64,000 bases of DNA from Clostridiales bacterium (GTDB taxonomy: Bacteria; Bacillota; Clostridia; Oscillospirales; Oscillospiraceae): NCBI GenBank assembly GCA_004557655.1, contig SFGJ01000002.1, forward strand, positions 128,410-192,409. Direction: 5' to 3'. The notes beneath the pieces are model-generated. The model did not search any database. It saw nothing but the letters and a program-made list of their open reading frames with translations, and was not told where the DNA came from. Positions 9,210-17,800 of the stretch are shown one piece after another. Both the position numbers and the translations under genes were made by a program. Numbering within the stretch: the first letter of the stretch is position 1; each line of letters starts with the position of its first letter.

Positions 9210-9238
9210 AGACCGGCAGCCGCCGGTCTGTGTTTTTA
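9210..9238 (+). terminator. Rho-independent terminator
   Basis: Stem AGACCGG / CCGGTCT (9210-9229) then TGTGTTTTT on the plus strand. It closes the small-ORF transcript and may also help stop mnmA on the other strand. Confidence 0.75.
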
Positions 9239-10300
9239 TTCAATGGTGCCGCCGCCTACAACCTGCTCTCCATCATAAAGCACCACCGCCTGTCCGGCGG
9301 TGACGGCCCGCTGGGGCTCTTCAAACTCCACCCGGATGCGGCCCTCCGGCAGAGGGATGACCGTGGCCGCGGCCTCGGTCTGACTGTATCGGGTCTTGGC
9401 GCAGACGCGGATGGGATAACCGGGCACTTCACCGCTGATCCAGTTCACCCGGTCTGCCGTGAGAACAGAGGTGAAAAGATCGGCATTATCTCCCAGCAAA
9501 ATGGTGTTGTCGGCGGCGTTTTTCCGCAGGACATAGACATGTTTTCCGGCGGCCACGCCCAGACCCTTGCGCTGGCCGATGGTGTAGCAGGGCAGGCCCT
9601 TGTGCCGGCCCAGCACCCTGCCGGCGAAATCCACAAAATTGCCGGGGATCAACTCTACGCCGCCGTAGTTCTGCAAAAAGTGCACATAATCCCCATCGGG
9701 TACGAAGCAGATGTCCTGGCTGTCGGATTTGTCGGCGTTTACAAGACCTGCCTGCCGGGCGCTGTCCCGGATGGTGAGTTTGTCATATTCCCCCACGGGC
9801 AGCAGCAGGTGGGAGAGCTGGTGCTGGGTAAGCTGGTAGAGAACATAGCTCTGATCCTTGCTCCGGTCCCGGCCGCGGAGCAGACGGTATTTACCGGTTC
9901 CCCGGTCAAAGTCTACCCGGGCATAGTGCCCGGTGGCCAGATAATCGTACCCCAGCAGCAGCGCCCGATCCAGGAGCGCACCGAATTTCAGGCACCGGTT
10001 GCAGTCGATGCAGGGGTTTGGGGTGCGGCCGGCGCAGTATTCCGAGACGAAGTGATCCATCACATCAGCAGCAAAGCGCGGCCCTTCGTTGAACACATAA
10101 AACTTCATGCCCAGACCCGCTGCAACGCTCCGGGCGTCGGCGGCATCGTCGGCAGAGCAGCAGGTGCCCTCCGCCTCGCCGGTATACAGATGCAGCATGG
10201 CCCCGTCACAGGTATAGCCCTGCCGCTGCAGCAGCAGGGCTGCGGCGGAGCTGTCCACCCCGCCGGACATGGCTACCAATACTTTCTTTCCGTTCATCAT
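9236..10300 (-). CDS. mnmA: tRNA-specific 2-thiouridylase MnmA
   Basis: A 354-aa cytoplasmic enzyme that places sulfur on U34 of tRNA-Lys, -Glu and -Gln. The ATP PP-loop is SGGVDSS (12-18). The catalytic cysteine pair is C97 in TPNPCIDCNRC and a second cysteine in SDSQDICFV; YTIGQRKGLGV is the conserved tRNA-binding segment. The start overlaps no SD-like sequence and sits 5 bases after the histidine-kinase-like gene, so it is probably translated by coupling. Either of two adjacent ATGs (10300 or 10297) could be used. Confidence 0.95.
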   Translation of the reverse strand: MMNGKKVLVAMSGGVDSSAAALLLQRQGYTCDGAMLHLYTGEAEGTCCSADDAADARSVAAGLGMKFYVFNEGPRFAADVMDHFVSEYCAGRTPNPCIDCNRCLKFGALLDRALLLGYDYLATGHYARVDFDRGTGKYRLLRGRDRSKDQSYVLYQLTQHQLSHLLLPVGEYDKLTIRDSARQAGLVNADKSDSQDICFVPDGDYVHFLQNYGGVELIPGNFVDFAGRVLGRHKGLPCYTIGQRKGLGVAAGKHVYVLRKNAADNTILLGDNADLFTSVLTADRVNWISGEVPGYPIRVCAKTRYSQTEAAATVIPLPEGRIRVEFEEPQRAVTAGQAVVLYDGEQVVGGGTIE

Positions 10301-10305
10301 GCGTG

Positions 10306-11094
10306 TTAATCCAAATGCATATTCTTATACCCCACATAGGGCAGCGCGTCTGCCAGCTCCATCATAACCGGCTGGAAGCCGCCGGCGTAGTGGAAGGGTA
10401 TGTCCTGTATTGCCGAAGCGCCGCAGCGGACTGCCGGCAGGGAGACGGTGACGGCAGTGCCCTTGCCCTCCGCGGACTGCAGCAGCAAATTGCCGCCCTG
10501 CCGCCGGGCATAGCAGCGGCACAGAGCCAGACCAAGCCCCAGGCCGTGGGGTGGAGGATCCATACGCTCTGTGCGGAAAATGCGGTCATACACCGCGTCC
10601 TGCAGCTCCGGGGGAATGCCGCAGCCGGTGTCTGCCACCTGCAGCAGCACACGGCCCTCCTGCAGCGTGAGCGACACCCGCACCTCGCCTCCGGCAGGGG
10701 TAAACTTGGCGGCGTTGGACAAAAGATTCCAGAACAGTCTGGAGGTATATTCCCGATGGATACCTGCTATAAGGTGGCGGGGCTGCAGGTTCACCTGCAG
10801 GGTCAGTCCGCGGCTCTCCAGAGGCGGCTGGGCCTGGTGGCACAGCTCGTCAAAGAAAGACACAAGCTCCGTATCCTGCTTGGGAAGCGGCGTGTCCTCC
10901 GTCAGCATGGCGGCATCGGTGAGGTTGGTGGCGGTTCGCAGCAGGCGGTAATAGCTCTGCCGCAGCACACAGGAATCCGGATCATCGTCGCCCCTCAAAG
11001 CAGCGTGCATATTGCCCAAGGTGGTGCGGAGCTGGGCGGCTATATTGGGCAGCACCTGGGTCAGGAGCTGCGTTTCCTGAGGTGAATACTCCAT
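10306..11094 (-). CDS. Soluble histidine-kinase-like ATPase lacking the phospho-acceptor histidine
   Basis: A 262-aa cytoplasmic protein. The HATPase_c domain is well preserved (NLLSNAAKF N-box, VADTGCGIP, GLGLGLAL G-box). The region that should hold the H-box reads NIAAQLRTTL in place of the common VSHELRTPL, so the histidine is alanine and the following E and P are Q and T. There is no membrane segment and no response regulator nearby. The ATG at 11094 is chosen because AAGGAG lies 8 bases upstream. It is transcribed with mnmA. It may act as an ATP-binding pseudokinase or a phosphotransfer partner; this is inference. Confidence 0.75.
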   Translation of the reverse strand: MEYSPQETQLLTQVLPNIAAQLRTTLGNMHAALRGDDDPDSCVLRQSYYRLLRTATNLTDAAMLTEDTPLPKQDTELVSFFDELCHQAQPPLESRGLTLQVNLQPRHLIAGIHREYTSRLFWNLLSNAAKFTPAGGEVRVSLTLQEGRVLLQVADTGCGIPPELQDAVYDRIFRTERMDPPPHGLGLGLALCRCYARRQGGNLLLQSAEGKGTAVTVSLPAVRCGASAIQDIPFHYAGGFQPVMMELADALPYVGYKNMHLD

Positions 11095-11128
11095 GCCGAA
11101 TCTCCTTTCTACCATAGGGTTTCATAAT

Positions 11129-11209
11129 GACCGGGAATTATCCCGTTTGGGCCGGGATAAGTACAAACTTTCCCATTAATACTATAGCAGAAAGAGGGCA
11201 AAAAAACAA
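11129..11209 (-). promoter_or_regulatory. Promoter and 5' leader hairpin of the pseudokinase-mnmA operon
   Basis: On the minus strand an extended -10 TGCTATAGT (hexamer at 11181-11186) has a weak -35 17 bases upstream. Within the leader, TTATCCCG and CGGGATAA (11138-11145 and 11153-11160) form an 8-bp inverted repeat that could be an operator or RNA hairpin. Confidence 0.45.
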
Positions 11210-11285
11210 GAACATTACGGGAGACTGTCAAAAAAAGCCTGAAAATATTTTTCGGGACAACGGGGCATTTTATTAAAAATGGGGG

Positions 11286-11313
11286 TTGTATTTTTTAAAA
11301 AAAGGGATATAAT
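11286..11313 (+). promoter_or_regulatory. Promoter of the first gap gene
   Basis: TTGTAT (11286-11291) and TATAAT (11308-11313) with a 16-base spacer. Confidence 0.75.
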
Positions 11314-11364
11314 ACAGAATGTACCATATGTTTGATATATTCCATCTGAAAGGAGATATTTTAA

Positions 11365-12375
11365 ATGAGCATTAAGGTTGGCATCAATGGCTTCGGCCGT
11401 ATCGGACGCATGGTGGTCCGCCGGGCCATCCATCATCCCGAAATTGAGATCGTGGGCATCAACGATCTGTGCCCGGCCGATTATCTGGCATATATGCTGA
11501 AGTATGACACCATGCATGGCAAGTTTGACGGGGAAGTGAAGGCCGAGGAGAACGCCATTATCATTGGCGGCAAGCGCATTCCCGTCAGCTCCGAACGCGA
11601 TCCCCACAACCTGCCCTGGAAGGAGCTGGGGGCAGAGTATGTCATCGAGGCCACCGGCCTGTTCCTCACCAAGGAGAAGGCCCAGGGTCACATTGACGCA
11701 GGCGCGAAGCATGTGGTCATGTCCGCACCCTCCAAGGACGATACCCCTATGTTCGTTACGGGCGTGAATCTGGACAAGTACACCTCCGATATGAAGTTTG
11801 TGTCCAATGCAAGCTGCACCACCAACTGCCTGGCGCCCATCGCCAAGGTGCTCAACGACAGCTTCGGAATCGCCGACGGCCTTATGACCACCGTGCATTC
11901 CACCACCGCCACCCAGAAGACCGTGGACGGTGTTTCCCTGAAGGATTGGCGGGGCGGACGCGCCGCTTCCGGCAACATTATTCCCTCCTCCACCGGCGCC
12001 GCCAAGGCTGTGGGCAAGGTGATCCCGGAGCTTTCCGGCAAGCTCACCGGTATGAGTATGCGTGTGCCCACGCTGGATGTGTCCGTGGTGGACCTGACGG
12101 TGAATCTTAAAAAGCCCGCCACCTATGAGGAGATCTGCAAGGCCATGAAGGACGCCTCTGAGGGCGAGCTGAAGGGTATTCTGGGCTACACCGACGAGGC
12201 TGTGGTGTCTTCGGACTTCCTGGGTGACGCCCGCATCTCCGTCTTCGACGCCAAGGCCGGTATCGCCCTGACGGATACCTTTGTCAAGGTCGTTAGCTGG
12301 TATGACAACGAAATGGGCTATTCCGACAAGCTGCTGTGCCTCATTGAGCACATGTACGCCGTGGATCACAAGTAA
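11365..12375 (+). CDS. gap: Glyceraldehyde-3-phosphate dehydrogenase, type I, NAD-type
   Basis: A 336-aa glycolytic dehydrogenase that makes 1,3-bisphosphoglycerate. It has the Rossmann motif GINGFGRIGR, D34 (GINDL), the residue that selects NAD over NADP in this family, and the catalytic SNASCTTNC with C151. HSTTATQ supplies the activating histidine, and SWYDNEMGYS is the C-terminal signature. AAAGGAG precedes the ATG. A GntR regulator follows 75 bases later and a second paralogue lies at 13597. By the D34 criterion this is probably the catabolic enzyme. Confidence 0.95.
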   Translation: MSIKVGINGFGRIGRMVVRRAIHHPEIEIVGINDLCPADYLAYMLKYDTMHGKFDGEVKAEENAIIIGGKRIPVSSERDPHNLPWKELGAEYVIEATGLFLTKEKAQGHIDAGAKHVVMSAPSKDDTPMFVTGVNLDKYTSDMKFVSNASCTTNCLAPIAKVLNDSFGIADGLMTTVHSTTATQKTVDGVSLKDWRGGRAASGNIIPSSTGAAKAVGKVIPELSGKLTGMSMRVPTLDVSVVDLTVNLKKPATYEEICKAMKDASEGELKGILGYTDEAVVSSDFLGDARISVFDAKAGIALTDTFVKVVSWYDNEMGYSDKLLCLIEHMYAVDHK

Positions 12376-12450
12376 TACGCCGCCGGGAGGGGGCGCACCG
12401 CCCCCTCCTGCAACCAATAATAAAGCGAACTGCGCAGGAAAGGACATCCT

Positions 12451-13227
12451 ATGGAAAACCATACTATTCTTGCCTGCCGCCTGAGCATGGACAGCGACAT
12501 CCCGCTATACAGCCAGCTGGTGGGCATCATTAAACAGAATATTTCCTCCGGTAAGCTGGGCGTTGGCGATCTGCTGCCGTCGGAATCCGAGCTGTGCCGG
12601 GCCATGGGCATCAGCCGCAACACCGTGCGCCAGGCCATCGGCGAGCTGGAGGAGGAGGGCCTGGTGGTGCGCAAGCGGGGCAAGGGCACCTTTGTGGCTG
12701 ACCCCAATGCCCGGGGCAAGTACGTGCGTTACTCCTTCACCACGGAAATCTCTTCCGTTGGCAAGATCCCCTCCTCCACCATGGTGGACTTCGGGATCGT
12801 CGTGCCGCCGGCGGAGGTGAGCCGCAAAATGCAGCTTGAGGAGGGCGCCATGGTGTACTGTTTTACCCGGGTGCGCAATGTGGACGGCGAGCCGCTGATC
12901 CTGGAGACCAGCTACTATCCTCAGTACATTTATCCCAATCTCACCCGTGAACTGGTGCAGACGCACAGTATTTACAGTCTGCTCTATCATGTGGGCATTA
13001 CCCCCGCCGCGGCGGAGGACACATACGAGGCTGTGGTGCTGGACGAGGTGAGAGCCAACTTCCTGCACGTACCCCAGGGGAGCTGCGCCTTTTATCACCA
13101 GCGCCGTACCAGCACCGAGGATGGGCGCATCTATGAGTACACCTGCAGCTATATCCGGGCCGACCGGGTGACGCTGGATGTGCATATGCAGAAAAATGGC
13201 ATGAGTTTTAACCGGACCGTCCGGTGA
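12451..13227 (+). CDS. GntR/UTRA-family transcriptional regulator
   Basis: A 258-aa DNA-binding regulator. The N-terminal winged helix (about 18-85) shows the GntR pattern LPSESELCRAMGISRNTVRQAI followed by the RGKGTFV wing. The remaining residues match the UTRA effector-binding domain (ILETSYYPQYIYP and a closing SYIRADRVTLDV). It lies between two GAPDH genes and probably shares the first one's transcript, since only 75 bases and no clear terminator separate them. Its ligand may be a sugar phosphate, but nothing in the sequence proves that it controls gap. Confidence 0.88.
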   Translation: MENHTILACRLSMDSDIPLYSQLVGIIKQNISSGKLGVGDLLPSESELCRAMGISRNTVRQAIGELEEEGLVVRKRGKGTFVADPNARGKYVRYSFTTEISSVGKIPSSTMVDFGIVVPPAEVSRKMQLEEGAMVYCFTRVRNVDGEPLILETSYYPQYIYPNLTRELVQTHSIYSLLYHVGITPAAAEDTYEAVVLDEVRANFLHVPQGSCAFYHQRRTSTEDGRIYEYTCSYIRADRVTLDVHMQKNGMSFNRTVR

Positions 13228-13238
13228 TTTTCCTCCGA

Positions 13239-13275
13239 AGCCGTCCCGCGCACTGCGCGGGACGGCTTTTTTGCA
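13239..13275 (+). terminator. Rho-independent terminator
   Basis: Long stem AGCCGTCCCGCGC / GCGCGGGACGGCT followed by TTTTTT, after the GntR gene. Confidence 0.92.
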
Positions 13276-13596
13276 CGGATGGAAAGGAGCTGATTTTCCC
13301 ACGGCCGGGGACGAAAACTCCGGAAGGCTGTTTTTGATAAGCTGAATCGCACCGCGGACTATATGGGCTTGAGAAAAAGAGCGGAACTTATTATAGATGT
13401 ACGGAACGTTTGGGTATGATTTTTGGATTATTTGTATATTTTATATAAAAGCAAGAGGGTATATAAATTTTTTTCGTCAATGATTTTTGAAAATTGCACA
13501 AGACAAACGCCGCCGCCATGTTATAATGGATTTGGAAGAAAAATGATCCCTTCGCGGGGATCAAAGACCAGAGGATGAAGAAAGGGTTTTGGTGGT
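13276..13596 (+). promoter_or_regulatory. AT-rich upstream region and promoter of the second gap gene
   Basis: About 320 bases without a gene. The only clear signal is an extended -10 TGTTATAAT (13519-13527) with no good -35. A run of A and T from 13425 to 13490 may be an upstream activating or regulator-binding stretch. A short GATCCC / GGGATC repeat (13545-13563) lies in the leader. Confidence 0.55.
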
Positions 13597-14646
13597 ATGG
13601 CGATTAAAATTGGCATCAACGGCTTTGGCCGTATCGGTCGTGTGATCCTGCGGATCCTGATGAAGAATCCCGAGAAGTTTGACGTGTGCGGCATCAACCT
13701 GCGCAAGGCGGATGTGGACTACATGGTTTACCTGCTGAAGTATGACTCCGTGTTCCGCAATTTTGAGGGGACGGTGGAGAATCTGGATGGCAATCTGGTG
13801 GTCAACGGCCACAAGATCCGGGTATTCAGCGAGAATGACGCCGCCATGATCCCCTGGTCCCAGTGCGGCGCGGAATACATCATCGAGTGTACCGGCGCCA
13901 ACAACACCACCGAGAAGGCATCCCGTCACTTCAAGGGCGGCGCCAAGCGCGTGATCCTCACCGCTCCCGCCAAGGATGAGGTGACCCCCACCTTTGTGTA
14001 CGGAATCAACAGCAAACTCTACCGCCCGGATATGAAGGTGGTTTCCAACGCAAGCTGTACCACCAACTGCCTGGCGCCTTTGGCCTATGTGATCCATGAG
14101 GTGTTCGGCATTGAGCAGAGCCTCATGTCCACCATCCACGCCTCCACCGCCAAGCAGAAGGCCGTGGACTCCCGGGGCGGCAGCGACTGGCGCACAGGCC
14201 GCTCCATACTCAACAACATCATCCCCTCCTCCACCGGCGCGGCCAAGGCTGTGGGCCGGGTGATCCCGTCCCTGAAGGGGAAGATGACCGGTATGTCCTT
14301 CCGTGTGCCCACCGCTGACGTATCTGTGGTGGACCTCACCGCGCGGCTGTCCCGTCCCACCAGCTATGCCGAGATCTGCTATGAGATCCGTCACGCCAGC
14401 GAGACCAATATGAAAGGAATTATCGGCTACACTAAGGACCAGTTGGTGTCCACCGACCTGATCGGCAATCCCTGTCCCTGCATCTTTGACGAGAGCGCCG
14501 GGCTGATGCTGGACCATGACTTCGTCAAGCTCATTGCCTGGTACGACAATGAGTGGGGCTATAGCTGCCAGGTGGTGCGTATGCTGGACCATATGGCAAC
14601 CATCGACGCCGAGGAAGAGGCCAAGCTGGCAGACGCTGCCAAATAA
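13597..14646 (+). CDS. Second glyceraldehyde-3-phosphate dehydrogenase, cofactor site altered
   Basis: A 349-aa type I GAPDH paralogue with catalytic SNASCTTNC (C154), HASTAKQK and AWYDNEWGYS. At the cofactor-selecting position the usual NDL is replaced by NLRK (L35-R36). Loss of the aspartate plus a following arginine is a pattern that favours NADP(H), so an anabolic or dual-cofactor role is possible. It has its own promoter and terminator, separate from the first gap gene. The cofactor reading is inferred; the GAPDH assignment is secure. Confidence 0.92.
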   Translation: MAIKIGINGFGRIGRVILRILMKNPEKFDVCGINLRKADVDYMVYLLKYDSVFRNFEGTVENLDGNLVVNGHKIRVFSENDAAMIPWSQCGAEYIIECTGANNTTEKASRHFKGGAKRVILTAPAKDEVTPTFVYGINSKLYRPDMKVVSNASCTTNCLAPLAYVIHEVFGIEQSLMSTIHASTAKQKAVDSRGGSDWRTGRSILNNIIPSSTGAAKAVGRVIPSLKGKMTGMSFRVPTADVSVVDLTARLSRPTSYAEICYEIRHASETNMKGIIGYTKDQLVSTDLIGNPCPCIFDESAGLMLDHDFVKLIAWYDNEWGYSCQVVRMLDHMATIDAEEEAKLADAAK

Positions 14647-14663
14647 TACATATTTTGTCCGAA

Positions 14664-14700
14664 AACCGGGCTTCTGCAGGGCAGAGGCCCGGTTTTTTGT
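14664..14700 (+). terminator. Rho-independent terminator
   Basis: Stem AACCGGGC / GCCCGGTT followed by TTTTTTGT after the second gap gene. Confidence 0.88.
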
Positions 14701-14814
14701 AACGGATTCATGAACAATGCGCCGCGGCGGTTGAAAAAAGAAGCCGGCCGTGATAAACTACATTGCAATTAATTATTTTGGAGCAGTATTTACCGGGAAA
14801 GGAGGGGGAGCGTC

Positions 14815-17800
14815 ATTCCGAGATTCAGTGTAAAAAAACCGCTGACGGTTTTTGTGGCAGTTCTGGCCATTATGGTGCTGGGTGTGGTGGCATACCTCAA
14901 GATGACGCCGGACCTGCTGCCCAACATGGACTTCCCCTATGTGGTCATTGTCACCACCGATCCCGGAGCAAGTCCTGAAACCGTGGAGGCGGAAATCACC
15001 AAGCCCATGGAGCAGGCCATGGCCACGCTGAACGAGATCAAGCATATATCATCCACCAGCCAGAACAGCATGTCCATGGTGGTGCTGGAGTTTGAGCAGG
15101 GGGTCAACATGGACTCCACAGGCGTGGACATCCAGCAAAAGATCGCCATCCTGCAGGGCGGTTGGGACGACACGGTGGGTACGCCCTATGTGCTGAAGAT
15201 CAATCCCACCATGCTGCCGGTGGAGATCGCCGCCGTGTCCAGAGAGAACACGGACGTGGCGGAGCTATCGGAGTTCGTGGAGAAGACCCTGACAAATAAG
15301 ATGGAGGGCATCACAGGGGTTGCCAGCGTGTCCGTCAGCGGCCTTTTGAAGCGGCAGATGAATGTGATCCTCAGCCAGGAGAAGATGGATGCCCTGTCCG
15401 GCAGACTGGCCGAAGCGGTGAATGAGCAGCTGGACGCGGCCCAGACCCAACTGGAGCAGACCCGGCAGCAGCTTCTGGACGCCAAGGCCATGATCCGCAC
15501 GGCGGAGGAGACAGCCATCGCGCAGGCAGCCACCAAGGCACTGGAGGCTGTGCGGGACAGCATGTGGGAGATGGAAGCGCAGGCAGCACAGCTTACGGAT
15601 AAACTGGCCGAGCTGCAAACCATCCTGCAGCGAAAAACCGAACTGGAGATGAAAAAGGCCGGGTACGACGCCCGCATTGCCGCCATCGAGAGAAACATTC
15701 TGCTGACTGAGGAGCAGAAGGCGGAGCAGATCGCCGCTGTCAAGGCCGAGAGCGGCTATGTACAGATGGAGGCGGAGCTGGCGGAGATTGACCTGCGTCT
15801 GGCGGCTCTGGGCACGGATTGGGATCATCTGCTGGAGGAGATCGAAAAGACCTCACAGCAGCTTGCGGCTCTGCAGGAAAAGATCCGGCAATTCAAGGAG
15901 GACAACAGCGTTCTGGCGGGTATGGTGGAGAAGATCACAAGCGGCGCCATGACTGTGGCTGACGGCGCCCAGCAGATTGTGGCCGGAAACATACGGATCG
16001 ATACTGCCTTGACCCAACTGGAGGCGGGCTTTGCTACCCTGGAGCAGAGCAGGGCCTCTGCCCTGGAGCAGACGAATCTCAAAAATGTGCTGCAATTGAG
16101 CACCGTGGGGGCGCTGCTGACGGCTCAGAACTTTTCCATGCCGGCGGGCTATATTGAGGACGGGAACGGCGTGCAGTACATGGTTTCCGTGGGGGACAAT
16201 ATTTCCACCCGGGAGGAGCTGCAGAGGCTGATCCTGTTTGATCTGGGCATGGAGGGCGTGGAGCCCATCCGGCTGGAGGATGTGGCAGAGGTGTTTGTCA
16301 CGGACAATTCCGGGCAGATTTACGCCAAGCTCAACGGAGAAAACGGCGTCACCCTGACCTTCAACAAGCAATCTACCTACGCCACGGCGGAGGTATCGGA
16401 GAACATTTCCCGGCGCTTTGAGGAGCTGACGCAGGAATATGAGGGCCTGCACTTTACGCCCCTCATGGATCAGGGAGACTATATCCGTATCATCATCCAT
16501 TCCATTCTTTCCAGCCTGGCCTGGGGCGCGCTGTTCGCTATACTGATCCTGTACCTGTTTTTGCGGGACCTGCGGCCTACGGTCATTACCCTGGTGGCCA
16601 TCCCGGTGAGCGTCATATTTGCTGTGGTGTTGATGTATTTCTGCGGCGTGACCATCAACATGATTTCTCTGTCGGGCCTCGCGGTGGCGGTGGGTATGCT
16701 GGTGGATAACTCTGTGGTGGTCATTGAGAACATCTACCGCCTGCGTGCCAAGGGGGCCAGTGTATTTCAGGCGGCGGTGGCCGGAGCGGGACAGGTGCTG
16801 GGTGCCATCACAGCCTCCACATTGACCACGGTGTGCGTCTTTCTGCCCATTGTGTTCGTGGAGGGCATTACCAAGCAGCTCTTCACCGACCTGGCGCTGA
16901 CCATGACCTTCTCCCTCCTGGCCAGCCTTCTGATTGCCCTGACCCTGGTTCCGGCTATGGCGGCGGGTATGCTGCAAAAGCAGAAGCCCATGAAGCCGGG
17001 CCTGCTGGATAAGGTCTATCCCGGCTACCGCAAGGCCGTGGCCTGGTCCCTGCGCCACAAGGCTGCGGTGCTGGGGGCGGCGGTGGTGCTGCTGGTAGGC
17101 TCGGCAGCTTTGACCATTCACCGGGGCTTCGTGTTCATGCCCGAAATCGACCTGAACACCGTCAGCGTCACCATCACCATGCCCGAGGGCTGCGACCATG
17201 ATAAGGCCGCCGAGCTTGCCGACGAGGTGACCCGCCGGGCGCTGACCATTGACAATGTCCAAACCGTCGGCGCGGCCATGTCCTCCAGCTCCGCCATGTC
17301 CATGATGAATATGGGCGGCATGGGCGGCACCGGGGGTGACTACGATGTTACGGCCTATATCATCGTCCCGGAGGGGGAGAGCGGCAACGCCGCAGGCCGG
17401 GAGCTGGTGGAGCTGTGCAAGGATATGGAGTGTACCGTCTCCTATGCCGGCGCGGCGGACAGCATGACCCAGATGATGACCGGCAGCGGCATTTCTCTGC
17501 GGGTGTATGGCGAGAACATGGAGGACCTGCAGACGGCGGCCGGGACTGTGGCGGAGACGCTGCGCTCTGTGGAGGGGATACGAAGAGCATCCGACGGACT
17601 TTCTGACGCGGTACCGGCCATCCACCTGACGGTGGACCGGTCCAAGGCCATGCGCCACGGCATGACGGTGGCGCAGGTCTATATGCAGGTTGCTTCGGCT
17701 CTGTCTACCTCCGCCAGCAGTGCCGATATGACGCTGGATGGGCAGAGCATGGATGTGATCATTGCCCTGTCCGACGCGCAAAAGGTGGATCTGGAGAAGC

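Noticed and set aside
14854..14856. GTG 14854 as the start of the RND exporter
   Set aside because: It would remove part of the first membrane helix and has no ribosome binding site at a suitable distance.
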